From Agrostemma githago (lineage: Eukaryota > Streptophyta > Magnoliopsida > Caryophyllales > Caryophyllaceae), in contig OY288256.1 in NCBI GenBank assembly GCA_958450325.1, positions 49,122,953-49,186,952 of the forward strand: a stretch of DNA of 64,000 nucleotides. The letters are read 5' to 3'. The notes beneath the pieces are model-generated. The model was not told the origin of the DNA. It was given only the letters and a program-made list of their open reading frames with translations, and ran no database searches. Shown here one piece after another: positions 49,608-61,172 of the stretch (position 1 is its first letter; every line of letters begins with the position of its first letter). The position numbers and the translations under genes are program-made.

Positions 49608-51083
49608 TCTATATAAAACAATAAAAAGGCATCCTTTCTTAGTTAATTAGGATAGCAAGCTCTCATAGACTGACACGTGGCATCCTCTAAATGAAAGTCC
49701 TCCTAATCTACCTATGTGCTCACTTTCTTAATAATATACTCCCCTATTCCTACTCCCCTCTTCCTTCACCTCGAAATAGAATTGCCATCCATTATAGCTC
49801 GATCATTTATTCCTCCATTAAAGTTCTCCTCCATTAATGCGGTTACGATGGCATCCGAAGCTCAGAACAAATAAAAAGCCATCATTTTTTTAGTTAATTA
49901 GGATAACAAGTCCTCAAAGATCGACACATGGCAAGCTAAATCAAAGCCATCTTAATCCCCTAAATCAAAGCCATCCTAATCTATCTATTCTATTCATCTG
50001 TGTAATAATCTATTCCCCCCTTCCTTCACCTCGAAATAGAATCACCCTCCATTAAAGCTCATTTAATCCTCGATTAAAAGTCTGGCAGTTACGATGGCAT
50101 CCGAAGCTCAGACGCCATTTGAGTGTATTTATACTTTCATACAATTGAGAAGATGAAACCTTCACTTGCCTTCCTCTTTTCGTCCCTCTACAGTTTCACC
50201 GTCAATTTCCTCCGAAAGTCGCTTCCAATTGCATCCTTCTTGATCGGTAAGATTTACGCTATTTGGTTATTGTTTTTATCGGTCAAATTTAGATTATTCT
50301 TGTATGATATAGAGAAAGGCCAATGGAGCTTTACAGTTAGTATAAGCTAAATTTATAACGGAGGAGTGTACAAGTATGTGTGCGTTCATAATCACTCGCT
50401 CTTATACCCTTTAATTTTTGAGGAGTGTATAACTCTGTAATTGTACACATATCTTCTTAAAGGAGTATAAGCTAATCCATATTTATCTCGTGGATGAGGA
50501 GGTTTATTAATTTTTTGTCTGGATGAGGAGGTTTATCTCGCTGGACTTAATAGAAATCAGACGCATATGAATAGATTTACAAGAAAGTGCATTCTTGCAA
50601 GCATGAGAGGCAACGTAGCCTCCAGACAAAGGTTTATCCCGCCACAAACACAGCCTTCAATGCAGCCACAACCACAGTTGGGGTTGAATCCTCACAATTA
50701 CGTAGCCGAAAAGCATTGGTTGGAAAATTATTTACGTATTATTGTTAGTTAAATGTGTCGTGCTACAATAAAGGATTATTATTTAAGTATTGTTTTTCAA
50801 CTATCACGAACTATATTTCAATTGGTTCAACAAGATTTTGAGGTGTGCCTTACTCAGATTCGCACATTCCTTATTTAGTAGTATCGGTCTGTTCTCTACC
50901 TTACGCTTATAGTTGGGGTCTACACAACTTTGTGTAACAAAATCAATCATTAAGAATTTTCACTCTTTCAACAATTAATCTCTACGTTGACAGCAAACGC
51001 TCACAAAGAAGGTATAGCGATAAAGGAAGGTCGCACAAATATACCATTGCTAGACCCGTGAATTTCACGGGCACAAAAACTAG
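49608..51083 (+). mobile_element. Non-autonomous Helitron
   Basis: 5' end TCTATATAAAACAATAAAAA after an A (an alternative TC lies at 49600). 3' end: hairpin CCCGTGAATTTCACGGG (51054-51070) then CACAAAAACTAG, followed by T. Near the 5' end is GACACGTGGCAT (49672), echoed at 49922. It has no Rep/helicase. The first ~500 bp contain a direct duplication described separately. Confidence 0.8.
49613..50115 (+). repeat. ~250-bp direct duplication at the Helitron 5' end
   Basis: Unit 1 (about 49613-49866) and unit 2 (about 49867-50115) share AAAAAGGCATC/AAAAAGCCATC, TTAGTTAATTAGGATA, ACACGTGGCA/ACACATGGCA, CCTTCACCTCGAAATAGAAT and TTACGATGGCATCCGAAGCT in the same order. Unit 2 has extra short internal repeats (CTAAATCAAAGCCATC). 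Confidence 0.8.
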
Positions 51084-51965
51084 TTGGATATTCATTTAGG
51101 TGAGTATAAAATAATCAAATGGAAAATTTTTAGAAAGTTAGAGGAAGTACTATGAAATGAGTGTAGTCCATGAAATGAAAGTTACCTGCAAACAATACTC
51201 CTACTTCTAAATGGATCAATAAAAGTAATGATAACTAGTATAACCCCCGTCTAATGATGCACGGTATTTTTTGTAAATTTATTAAATAACCTATTTCATT
51301 TTAGGTCTTCAACTATGAATTAGATTCTTTTATTTTTATACATCTAACAATGGTATATGTACAAATGTACCTTAGGTATATATGAAATTATTTTTTACAT
51401 TGCAAAATAAATCAAAATATTTTGATAATATTTTGAAATGTCATTAATTGTGTATTTTAATGAAAATATTACCTATATTTTTCATACTCTGTATATGTCA
51501 TGTAACATTTAATACTCATTTTCTCTATTCAATAACTATTTTGTAAAAAAATGTGTACTGCTGAAAGCTTTTTAGTTGTTATGGTGAAATAATCTCACAT
51601 TATGAAACAATTTTTTTTGTATAAAAAAGCTCTCATTTCTCAATACCAAATTAAAGTTTTTTTTATAAAATGAAGGTTCTTTTTTTTACAAAATGAATTG
51701 TTTCACATGTCATATGAAACTTACTCTATAATTTAATTTGTGAAAAAAAAAATTCATGGAAAGTTTATTTGTATACATACTGTATTTTGTATACCTTTGT
51801 AAAAATTAAAGTTAAAAAACTCATCTCAAAAATAAAGTTACGATTCAGATAAATACGTTTTTTGTCACAAAGTTAACGATATTATATTAAAATTTCCAAA
51901 TTGATTTCATAAAAAAAATTGTCATTTTCGCATTAAGGACAATTAATAGATTTTGAATTTATTTA
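51084..51965. other. AT-rich sequence, no feature seen
   Basis: Poly(A)/poly(T)-rich tracts and no credible reading frame, RNA gene or complete transposon. Confidence 0.5.
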
Positions 51966-52047
51966 ATGTATTTAATGATTTTTTTTTCTTCCTTATTTAG
52001 AGTAGTGGAGTTTGAAGGGAAATTTTTTAGAGAGAGTTATTCTCTTA

Positions 52048-52095
52048 GCGCGGAAAGAGGATGTTGGCGCGGCGGAATTTCAAAACATTATATAC
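52048..52095 (+). promoter_or_regulatory. Promoter-like block with two E2F-type sites and TATA box
   Basis: GCGCGGAAA at 52048-52056 is the reverse of the plant E2F consensus TTTCCGCGC. TTGGCGCGG at 52064-52072 is a second E2F-like site. TTATATACC (52089-52095) could be a TATA box, followed by a CT-rich leader. GC content jumps sharply against the AT-rich surroundings. No gene follows: downstream is a perfect 34-bp duplication and AT-rich sequence. It may be a captured or orphan promoter of a cell-cycle-regulated gene. Confidence 0.45.
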
Positions 52096-52126
52096 CCATC
52101 TTCCATTCATTATCTCTCATTTCACT

Positions 52127-52194
52127 AATATTTGTGAGAGGTATTTTAATGAATTAGGGAAATATTTGTGAGAGGTATTTTAATGAATTAGGGA
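52127..52194. repeat. Perfect 34-bp tandem duplication
   Basis: AATATTTGTGAGAGG...TTAGGGA occurs at 52127-52160 and again, identically, at 52161-52194. The absence of differences suggests a recent slippage or repair event. Confidence 0.9.
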
Positions 52195-52997
52195 AAAGGT
52201 AGTAAACAAAGAGGGAAATTATTATCATGTTTTATGCTATATTAATTTAGTCGATATTTATAGTACAACGTTAACATGATAGATAAATTATTTTCCGTAG
52301 TCAATGGGCCTAATATAAAATTTGTTATACTTTCTACGGAGTACTAATTAGTCATGATAACGAACATGGTATAAATAATGAATAATTAGCTTAGAATCAC
52401 ATATTCACATGGCACCCGTTCACCTTTCATACACTTTACTTCCTCCAATTTTTTTTATATAAGTAGTTCTTATTTTTTGAGAAACATACTCCCCTCTTAA
52501 ATTATCGATTAAACAGTATTAAATGTATACTCATATGAAAACAATTTTTATGACGAATCTAATGATTTAATTTTTATAAAAAAAAATTCAAAGTATTTTT
52601 TTATATAGTTGAAAGTCAAATATTTATCTCGTTAAAAAAAAACTAGTTATAATTATATAAAAATTAAAAAATCAGGGGAGTATATAATTCCTGGATTATA
52701 TTCACTCATTTCCATTCACCTCTTTTTGGGAAGTAAACAACAATTTAAGGAGTAAAAGTTATACTAGAAAAGGTAGATTAAGTACTTAGTAAAGAAATGA
52801 TTATAAACCTATTTTCTCAAAAGATTATGGAGTACTATATTTAATCGAAATTATTTTTTCCTAACTAGTGTTTACTCGGTTCTACTAACGAATTTTCATA
52901 AAAAAAATCCATTATGCCCCTTCACAAACCCTAAACTTTTACCCAATATTTAATTTAACTTTTCTTCATTTAATCAATTTACGTAATCAATCAATGC
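52195..52997. other. AT-rich sequence, no gene
   Basis: Only short AT-rich frames. A telo-box-like AAACCCTAA occurs near 52927 with no linked coding region. Confidence 0.45.
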
Positions 52998-53000
52998 TTA

Positions 53001-53766
53001 GAGCATGTATAATAGAGAGGATTTACCCTTCTCTTAGCACTCTCTTTCCTCTAAGGGGAGGTCCTCTCTATTGTAGGGTGTTCATGGTTCATCCTCTTAG
53101 TAAGAGGAACATGGGTTCTTCCTCTAATTTTAGAGGAAAATTGACATTGACCCTTGTGCAAAAATATACTTAAAAAATTGTCTTCTTCTTAGTAAGAGAA
53201 TATCATTTGTATTTTTATTATATTTTATAAAAATTGAAAATGATTTTTATTTGCTTTTATTTTTTATGTTTTCATTTTTTTTAATCTTTTACTACTATAT
53301 AATCGTGTTTCATAGTTGTACTTATTTTGGCATATATTATTATGAACAACATGATTGTGGAAGATGAACACGATGAATATCTAAATTATACAGACTCACG
53401 AGAATATGTTCAAGAACATGTTATGTTTCATATACAATATATATTTTCATTTAATTTGTTTTATTATGATTTTTATGTTACTAGATTTAATTTAATTAGT
53501 AATTTTAAAAAAAATTAGTTTTAGTAAATTATGAAAAACAATAGTATAAAGTAAGTCAATAGTATTAGTTATACAATAATTAAAATAATAAGAAAAGTAT
53601 TGTAAGAGGATCCTCTCTATTGTGGAAGAAAAATTGAAGAAGAGAAGAGGAAGAGGATGTAGATAGTGGAAAATGTATTAGGTGAAAGAGGGTATGAGGT
53701 GTCAAAAAAATAGAGGAGGAAAGAAAAAATAAGAGGATGAAAGTATCCTCTCTGTTGTACATGGTC
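53001..53766. mobile_element. PIF/Harbinger MITE
   Basis: 766 bp flanked by TTA on both sides (52998-53000, 53767-53769). Ends GAGCATGTATAATAGAGAGGA and, reversed, GACCATGTACAACAGAGAGGA are imperfect inverted repeats. A subterminal CCTCTCTATTGT motif is repeated near both ends. TTA target and GAGCATGTA-type termini fit PIF/Harbinger. It has no transposase; the open frames inside are AT-rich chance frames. Confidence 0.75.
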
Positions 53767-53961
53767 TTATGAATTTGATTTTTTTAATCAATCAAAATTT
53801 CTGAATTAGATTTATGTAATCAATCAACGATTCCAAATTCGTTGTAGATTCTCTTTTAATTATTTAATATCGATTATCTAAATTTTACGTAATAAAAGAA
53901 AAAAAACATAGGAGTAATATTAAAACAAAAGAAATTTTGTAAACTATGAAAAAGTAATTTA

Positions 53962-54521
53962 GGGATTTTCTATGTGGTATCCCCGAACTTTTTACTTTTC
54001 TACCTGATACCCTACCATTTTTACATGTATACATGGTACCCTTGTACTTTACTAAAAGTTTCTTTGGTACCCCTAAACTTTATTATTATCTTTATTGGTA
54101 CCCCTAAACTTTTTTTCCTGTCAAGTTTTAGCAACAAATTACCTTTTTCTGTCCAAGATTAAAAGTTAAACATCATTTAACATATCTAATTAACCGATAA
54201 TTGAACTTAAACTAACAATTTTGTACGTGTTTGCAGTTATACTCCGAATCTAAATGGATTATATTTTTGACGTTATATTGTCAAATCAATTGATAACACT
54301 TAAATTAAGCTCAATTACTTGTTAATTATTTAATTTAAATGATATTGAAGTCTTAATCCTACGCTGAAAACATAATTTAACGACAAAACTTGATGGAAAA
54401 AATTTTTCGGGGCGGTAGTTAAATTAATAGTAAACTTCAAGGGTATCATGTATAGACATAGAAAGGATAGGGCTACCATGTAGAAAACTGAAAAACATAG
54501 GGATACCGCGTAAAAAATCCC
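53962..54521. mobile_element. Foldback MITE, Mutator-like, copy 2
   Basis: 560 bp with inverted ends GGGATTTTCTATGTGGTATCC and its counterpart GGATACCGCG...AAATCCC. Target duplication AGTAATTTA / AATAATTTA (8 of 9). Same family as 44877-45279, judged by the shared GGGATTTTCTA-ATGGTA-CCC terminus and GGTACCCCTA-type internal words. Confidence 0.7.
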
Positions 54522-54530
54522 AATAATTTA

Positions 54531-55078
54531 CATCATATGGAGTACAAAAAAAAATTAGAATAATAATTACAACAAAACCTAATTGTATCCCTAATCCCCA
54601 CCCACGAGAACCACTCTCCCACCACCACCAGTCACCCCACCCACTCTCATCCACCTACCCTCTCAGACCAACCAGACCCAACCACTCATCCAGATTGACC
54701 CAACCACCCTCATCCACCCCATACCCCGACCACCCTCACCCACCACCATCGACCCACCCTCACCCACCACTCGGACAAACCGCGCCCGTACCACCCTCGA
54801 TCCGTCGATCCAGACTCACCCACCACCGACCCCAGCCACTCCGATGCTTGTGTTTTGGGTGGTGGTTGTTTATGGAGGTGTGTACATGGGAGGGTTGGAT
54901 TTTGTGGGTTTTTTAGAGAGAAAATCAAAGAATTTGTGAGGATGGGTGAAATAACAAAGGGTAAATCGGTCAAAATGTAAACCTCGTCCTTTTTACTCCG
55001 TATCTTTTATTTACTCTGTATCTATTACTCCTATATCACAATAAAACTAATGAGTAGATTATACAACTTGTTGTACAT
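54531..55078. other. Spacer with a C-rich strand-asymmetric block
   Basis: 54590-54845 is strongly C-rich on the plus strand (CCACC, CACCC and CAACC words) and flips to G/T-rich at 54855-54915. Frames on both strands are proline-, histidine- or tryptophan-rich low-complexity translations that I do not accept as genes. The block could be a decayed leader or exon. Confidence 0.4.
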
Positions 55079-55393
55079 TAAAGCAGGCAAACCGGGCCGG
55101 GCCACCGGTGCCGGCTCGGTCCGGCACGATTTGTGGGCACGATCGGCCAGACCCGACTTGAAAAACGTGCTTGGCACGGGCACAACCCCCCCGTGCCTCG
55201 GGTCGGGTCGATGCATTGGTTTCGTTGGGAAGCCCACGACCGGACATGACACGACCCGGCTCTCTGACAGGGATGGACGCGAGCACGACAGGGGCACGAC
55301 ATGAACCCGGGAAACCACGACATTATGGTCGTTTATGGCCGTTGAAGCAACGACATTCTTCTTTATTTATTTATTTTTTCCAAAAAGTTTTCC

Positions 55394-55401
55394 TATAAAT
55401 A
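55394..55401 (+). promoter_or_regulatory. TATA box, candidate promoter of the hAT transposase
   Basis: TATAAATA followed by a pyrimidine- and A-rich leader (TTCAACTCAATTTCACAC). It faces the transposase remnant that resumes after the Helitron. Confidence 0.4.
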
Positions 55402-56323
55402 CTCATTTTATTCAACTCAATTTCACACAAATCATTCTAATCTACTTCTAATCTTCTAATCATTCTAAATTTCTCATCATTCTTATAATCCTCTCAATAT
55501 TCTACATTTCTACTATTCGAATAATCTTATTCTTATATTCTAATCTTATAATATAAGTTATAAAAATTATTACTAATCTTATAAAAACTATATATTAAAA
55601 AAAAATTAGTTATAAAAATTATTACTAATCTTATAAAAATATGTACAAAATATAGTAATTTTAATATAATAAGTACTAATCTTGAAGTTTGAAGAATTGA
55701 AGGTTTTGGTTGCGTTTTTTATGCTAATTTATGATATTGAAGAATTTACCGCATCGGATTTTTGGTTTTTTTTATTATTATAATCTATAGAATCTAGATA
55801 TTCGACCACTTCTCCGGATTTCTACAAGCTTTGTTCACATTTAATAACTTTATCTTGTTTACTTTAATTTTGTTAATTATTGTTGTTTATTACTTAATTG
55901 TAGTCTTCACTCTATTCACTTATTCACTTATCTATATATGAAGTTAAAAGACATCTTTAAACATTTAATATTTTTGCCGCGTGGCATGCATTAATGAGTT
56001 TTTTTTTTTGTATTTTTTAAAAATTTATTCTTATTAAATTTTGAATTGTTTTATTACATATGTGTGTACATTTTTATTTTTAATTAAGTTTATATTTGAT
56101 CACATTATTAAGTATCTCAAACTTTTTATTTAGCCCATATTTAATAATTTATTATAATAAATAATTCAATTTATTATTATTGTTATTTTTCAATACCTTT
56201 ACACCAATCTTTCATTACAAGCAACTATTAAAAATAATATTTCGTAAATAGTTTTAACACCTTTTTTTAAAATAAGAATTTCCATTTTTTAGGTTTTTTT
56301 CTTTAACAAAATAAATATTTGTT

Positions 56324-56574
56324 ATACTGTGAGCTGGCTGGTTCGCTGGAGGACAAAGTCAGCAATGCAGAAGCAGATTGTAGCTGCTACGGTTGTGGGC
56401 CTGATTTATTTTTTATGGCAAGAACGTAATATGTGTCGAGTTAATCTATGTATAAGGAAGCCTGGTGGATTAATTATGGAGAGGGTGATTAGCAGGAGAG
56501 TGACTGCTAGGTTGCAAAATATTAAGACATCTATTGACAGTCGGTGGGTTAGAGTACTAGGCATAAGTTACTAG
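56324..56574 (+). pseudogene. LINE ORF2 C-terminal tail
   Basis: About 80 residues. The stretch QIVAATVVGLIYFLWQERN aligns with NLVNAVLNAAIYRIWGQRN of the LINE at 36992, and the following ~50 residues keep the same spacing to the stop. This is the region after the zf-RVT domain. It is truncated at the 5' end and cannot be functional. Confidence 0.75.
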
Positions 56575-56584
56575 TAGGAAATAA

Positions 56585-57240
56585 TAGGGGTGAGCAAAAC
56601 CGGATATCCGATCCGGTTTTGTAAGCCGTATCAGATATCCGATTTTAAAAATCTCAAATTTTCCGATCCGTATCCGATCCGGTTTTTTCCGTATATCCGG
56701 AAACCGGATATCCGGTTTTTTCGGATATCAGGTTTTCAGATATTCGGTATCCGGTTTTATATTTTCTTCTATTTTTTTTTTAAAAAAAAAAAATCATTTT
56801 TTTTATTAAGAGTACTTAATTTATTTTTAAGCAACGTTACGCTTTATATAAATTAATACAAGAAAAAAACATAAAAAAAACTCAAAAAATATGGTGCATG
56901 TCTTACGGTACCATTATTCTAGCAAAATATTACATTTCATTAGATAATATCATAAATTCACTTATAGCTTTATTTTTTACTTTTAAAAATAATTTGTGAG
57001 TTCTAAATTCTTTTTGTATAATTCATATTAGGATAATATTTTTCATTTTTTTTTATTGTTTTTAAAAAACCGGATATCCGATTTCAATTTTTCCCGATAC
57101 GTATCCGCTACGGTTTTAAGGAAAACCGTATCGTATATCCGGATATTCGTATCGGATATACGGAAATTCCTATAATTGCAACCGTATATCGTATCGTATA
57201 CGGATAATAAAACCGTATTGGATTTTTCTGCTCACCCCTA
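56585..57240. mobile_element. hAT-type MITE with CCGGATATCC repeats
   Basis: 656 bp with inverted ends TAGGGGTGAGCA / TGCTCACCCCTA and 8-bp flanks GGAAATAA and GGAAATAT (7 of 8), the hAT signature. Both subterminal regions (56600-56755 and 57065-57225) are packed with variants of CCGGATATCCGG and GTATCCGATCCGG. The centre is AT-rich and non-coding. Confidence 0.8.
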
Positions 57241-58317
57241 GGAAATATGATGTGTTAGTTAAGGACATGTATTGAAAATTGAATACTCATGATATTAATA
57301 CAATTACATTTTACCGAAAAAAAAATATCTGTTTGCTATTTTATGCCTACTAAATTTAAACTTTATTACATTATAAATTTGTTATGTGTTTAGCTATTTT
57401 GCTATATTAATAAATTTAATACTACTTACAGTTTTTTTAATCGCAAAAAAAGATTTTATTATGCATTTAGTTTTTGCGCACGTGGCCGATGCTTTCATGT
57501 TTTTTTTAACAATTTAATGTTTTACAAAAAAAAATTATCTTTTTAAAAAAAAAATAATTTTCTTATTATATGTGTTGTAAAATTTTATTTTCATTATCTT
57601 CATAAATAATTAATCACATTATTAAGGATCACAACAAATTTATATTATTTATAATTTATATTTACTAATTTGTCTATATAATATACTCAAAAGACAACTT
57701 AAAACATTAAATTTTATTCCACGTGTCAAAGGTTTTTTAAAGATAATGGAAAAAACTTAATATTTCACTTAAAGCATAAATTTATTGTTATGAATAAAAT
57801 TAATGATTTTTGAAAAAAAAAATATAATCACTTGGAGGTTACACCTTTTCATCTACTTTTGCATTAATAGTCAAATTTAATAATAATATACTTATATTAT
57901 ATCTTATGAAGAACTTCATTATCACCATTATATAACTAAAAAATCAATATAATGGAGCGTGGGAAAAAAAACTATTTGTATTTCGAGATTTCTTATTCAC
58001 ATTTCATTTGTTCTATTTTATAAATATTCTCTTCAGTTTTTTAATTGTTCTTCGTTGATTCTAATTTTAGTACTAATTTTATCTTTTTGCATTTGTTTTT
58101 GTTTAATGAACTTATGCGAAGTTAATATTCAAGTCTGGAATTTCTCATTTTTCAGGTATAATAATTTTATTTTAATTGATTTTTATATTGGTTATTATAT
58201 AAATACATTTCAAGTTAACTTTAAATCTCATGGATTTTGTATTTATAAGAGTGTACTTTTATTTATATTCAATGTTGAAGAAATTTACAAAATATGATTA
58301 AGAAGAAGTTGCAATTT

Positions 58318-59736
58318 TTTTCCAGCAGTAAAAACATCGATGGTTACATAAAATTTGAGTTCTCAGAACTCATGTTACAACCTTTATTAAGCCTGAAAAC
58401 ATAACTTAAAGAAACGTAAAACATAGGATAAATGCGTCGGGGATCCACAGAGGTAGGATTGCAGACATCGAAATAATAGTCACGATCAATAGTACCATCT
58501 GCATCAACACAGCTAACCTTTTGAAACTGTCAAAGAGAATGAGCCTCAGGGTGCGAAGAACTAGGCGCACTTATGATCTTGCGAAAAGAGCGTAAAAGAA
58601 GAGAAGAGATGCAAGACAACGAGGTCTGCCCTCGATGGAGTAAAAACTCCTACACCTGGGAGATCGAATCCTAGGATCATAAATCCAACAGTTTGAGAAA
58701 AGCAGAATGCTAAGAGAAAGCACGGAGAGCACGGAGAATCCTTCAACCAAACTCCTATCCCAGGTCACTAAGAAGCGTCGTCTTCTAAAGAAACCAACCC
58801 ACATCGAACACACAAGAGCCATAACTAACTGACAATGACAGTTATTGCTACCAACCTGAACAACATAACTTAAAAAGACAAAGCTACGATCGATCCCACG
58901 AGGGATATTTATTGAAAATAGTAAGGGAAATGAAAGACGTGAAATTATTTGAAGCATCAAAAGAGGAAGAAGCCAAAAGTTCAACCACACTCCAAACACC
59001 AACACCTACCCACGATCAATCAATCAAACTTAGAACCCAAGACCAAACCCAGAAAATAGACAGGCACCAAGACTCAACAGAGAAAAGGCCCAAACAGGAT
59101 CAGAGTCGCAAGGAAACCATCTTAAGAAGCTGAAGACAAAAAATGAGAGAACCTACATAAAGAGAGGAGACCACCCTGAGAACAAGCCCACCACCAAACT
59201 ATCTCAAAGAAAGAAGGACGACAAAACCAAAAAAACAACAAACAAAACTTGATAGTGGCCAACAAAAACCGACCTTAAAAACACAACCACCGGAGGATGG
59301 GGAAGGGGGGAGACAACCTCCAGCGAACAACATCGAAGGGGATGGTAAGGACAAGAGCGCGACAAGAAAGACGACCGGCAAACGGCGACGACGAACAACG
59401 GTGGGCGGAGCAGGGGGACCAACCACTCTTAAAGGGACCAACAACAAGATGAAAACCAACACTAAGAAGCAATAGACGACGACGATGACCTGAGACGAAA
59501 ATGGGAAATTTGGGATCGGGCAAAGAACTGAGTTATCTTCACTAATCAGCCGGAGGTAGGCACATCCGACCATACCTCTAGCCAGGTGGGTGGGTGAGGG
59601 AGAGGGAAATGAGGTAGGGCGGCGGCTGGGGAAGAAGGGTTAGGATTAGGTTTTTTTCTTTTGGATTTCACCTTCTCTCTCCTCTCTCCTCTCTGACCTC
59701 TCTCTAGATTATTTTCTTTTACTCCCTATGTCGTAA
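58318..59736 (-). mobile_element. Retroposed sequence of unknown origin
   Basis: 1.4 kb on the minus strand between target duplications AAGTTGCAATTT (58306-58317) and AAGTTGCAAATTT (59737-59749). It ends in an A run (T run at 58315-58321) and has AATAAA (plus coordinates 58383-58388) about 65 bp before it. Its 5' part is GA-rich, like a plant 5' leader. Two overlapping minus-strand frames (59199-59573, 124 aa; 58571-59005, 144 aa) are not recognisable proteins. It could be a processed pseudogene, a non-coding retroposon or the 5' leader of a LINE. It differs from its surroundings by much higher GC. Confidence 0.55.
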
Positions 59737-61172
59737 GTTGCAAATTTAAGTGTTAATCAAAGTAGCATATTAAGGATTATAATTATTTGGGTAATGTATT
59801 AATATTTTAGTCCAAAAGTAAATCAACGATAAAAAAAATAGTAAAGAAATGATAAACAAAACTTAATATTTCACTTAAGCATAATGTATTATTCATAAGA
59901 AAATGTAATAGTTTTCTAAAAAAATTAATAGTTTGGTTGTTTCCTCATTTAATCCACTTTCGTTGTAATGATAATCAATCAAATTTAGTTTCAACAATAA
60001 GATTATTTAGTATTAAGAACTTCATACTGAACTAGCTAATTTATATATTTTATTGATTTACTATTAAATTTTTATTATATGATTTACTATATATTTTATT
60101 TTTGTATCTATGAAATATAGTTAAAAGGTTTTTTGTCCCCATCAATTTTTTTACTGAGTGACTTCTGCCTCTTCTATTGAAACATTAATCAAAACTTTTC
60201 ATTTATCTTTTATTAAAAAACATATTATTAAATTTTTTATTTGATAACTTTATATATATTAGTAAAAGCTTTTTTTATGCATTTAATTTTTTTTGCCACG
60301 TGGCGGATGGTTTAATATTTTTTTACAATTTTTTTTACTTAAATTTATCCTTATTAAATTTTAATTTTTTTTATTATAAATAATTTATTATTATTGATAA
60401 AAATTAATGATTTTTGAAAAAAAAATAACTTAATCATTTGGAGGTTACACCTTTTCATCTACTTTTATCTTAACAATTAAATATTAATATTAAGACAAAG
60501 TTGCAAAGTGTTAATCAAAATAGCGTACTAAGAATGACAAATATTTGAATCTAATTAAAAGAAAATCATCAATAAAAAAGTTAGTAAGGAAACAACAAAC
60601 ACAACTTAATATTTCACTTAAACATAATTTATTATTCTTAAGTAAACTTAATAGTTTTCTAAAAAAAAATTAAGAAAAGACAAACACAACTTTTGTCGTA
60701 TTGATTAGTCAAAGTTAATATGAATAATTATATTATTTAGCATTAAAAACTTAATATCAGAACTAAAAAACTAATAGGAGTATAAAACAATGAAGGGATA
60801 CAAATAATTGAGAATTTTGTTTTACATTTCATTCGCTTTATTTTTTGAACATTTTCTTCAATTTTATAAGATACGAAGTATGAATTAACTAATGGCTTTA
60901 TATGCATTTTGTAAGATCACCCATGACAATTTTTTTAGGTGAATTATTTGACAATACTTGGTCAGAAATATATTAACATTATGATAAAAAAGTTGAAACA
61001 GATAATCTCGTGAATTTCACGGGCCACATACCTAGTTATAAATTTATAATTAAGTTACCTCATAAATAATTTGTTACGTATTAATTTGTCGATTAAAACA
61101 AATTGATATTTGTTATTAAATTTGTTAATTAATTTGATAATTAAATTGTTAACCCGTTAAAATATTAAAATC

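Larger units (their letters stand above)
56324..57322 (+). mobile_element. LINE 3' fragment, interrupted by a hAT MITE
   Basis: Flanked by AAATATTTGTT (56313-56323) and AAATATCTGTT (57323-57333), a 10/11 target duplication, with an A-rich tail just before the right copy. The coding part is the far C-terminus of ORF2. Its 3' UTR is split by the MITE at 56585-57240. Confidence 0.7.
55931..60335 (+). repeat. Dispersed copies of the Helitron 5' module with a CACGTG core
   Basis: Four related segments: about 55931-56040, 57425-57545, 57673-57760 and 60248-60335. Each reads roughly AAAAGA...ATGCATTTAAT...TTTGCCACGTGGC...TTTTTTTAC. The core is GCCGCGTGGC, GCACGTGGCC, CCACGTGTC and GCCACGTGGC respectively. 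A longer downstream unit (ATTAATGATTTTTGAAAAAA...GGAGGTTACACCTTTTCATC) is also duplicated at ~57800 and ~60400. Confidence 0.65.
55931..61035 (+). mobile_element. 5.1-kb non-autonomous Helitron with nested insertions
   Basis: 5' end TCTATATATGAAG after A (55930). 3' end CTCGTGAATTTCACGGGCCACATACCTAG split around a GTGAATTTCAC hairpin, with CTAG at 61032-61035 followed by T. This gives the A|TC...CTAG|T junction expected for Helitrons. The 3' hairpin closely resembles that of the Helitron at 49608-51083. No Rep/helicase is seen. Inside are a LINE tail with a hAT MITE (56324-57322), a retroposed sequence (58318-59736), and several copies of the 5'-end module. A second 5'-like end at 57673 is an alternative start. 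Confidence 0.65.

Noticed and set aside
54424..55323. Overlapping frames in the C-rich and GC-rich blocks on both strands
   Set aside because: Several frames are open at once because stops are rare in GC-rich sequence. Translations are low complexity, and 55085-55325 fits a hAT subterminal region better.
59199..59573. Membrane protein gene suggested by the hydrophobic minus-strand frame
   Set aside because: Hydrophobicity follows from T-rich codons on that strand. An overlapping frame is equally open, and the region lies inside a retroposed block with leader-like composition.
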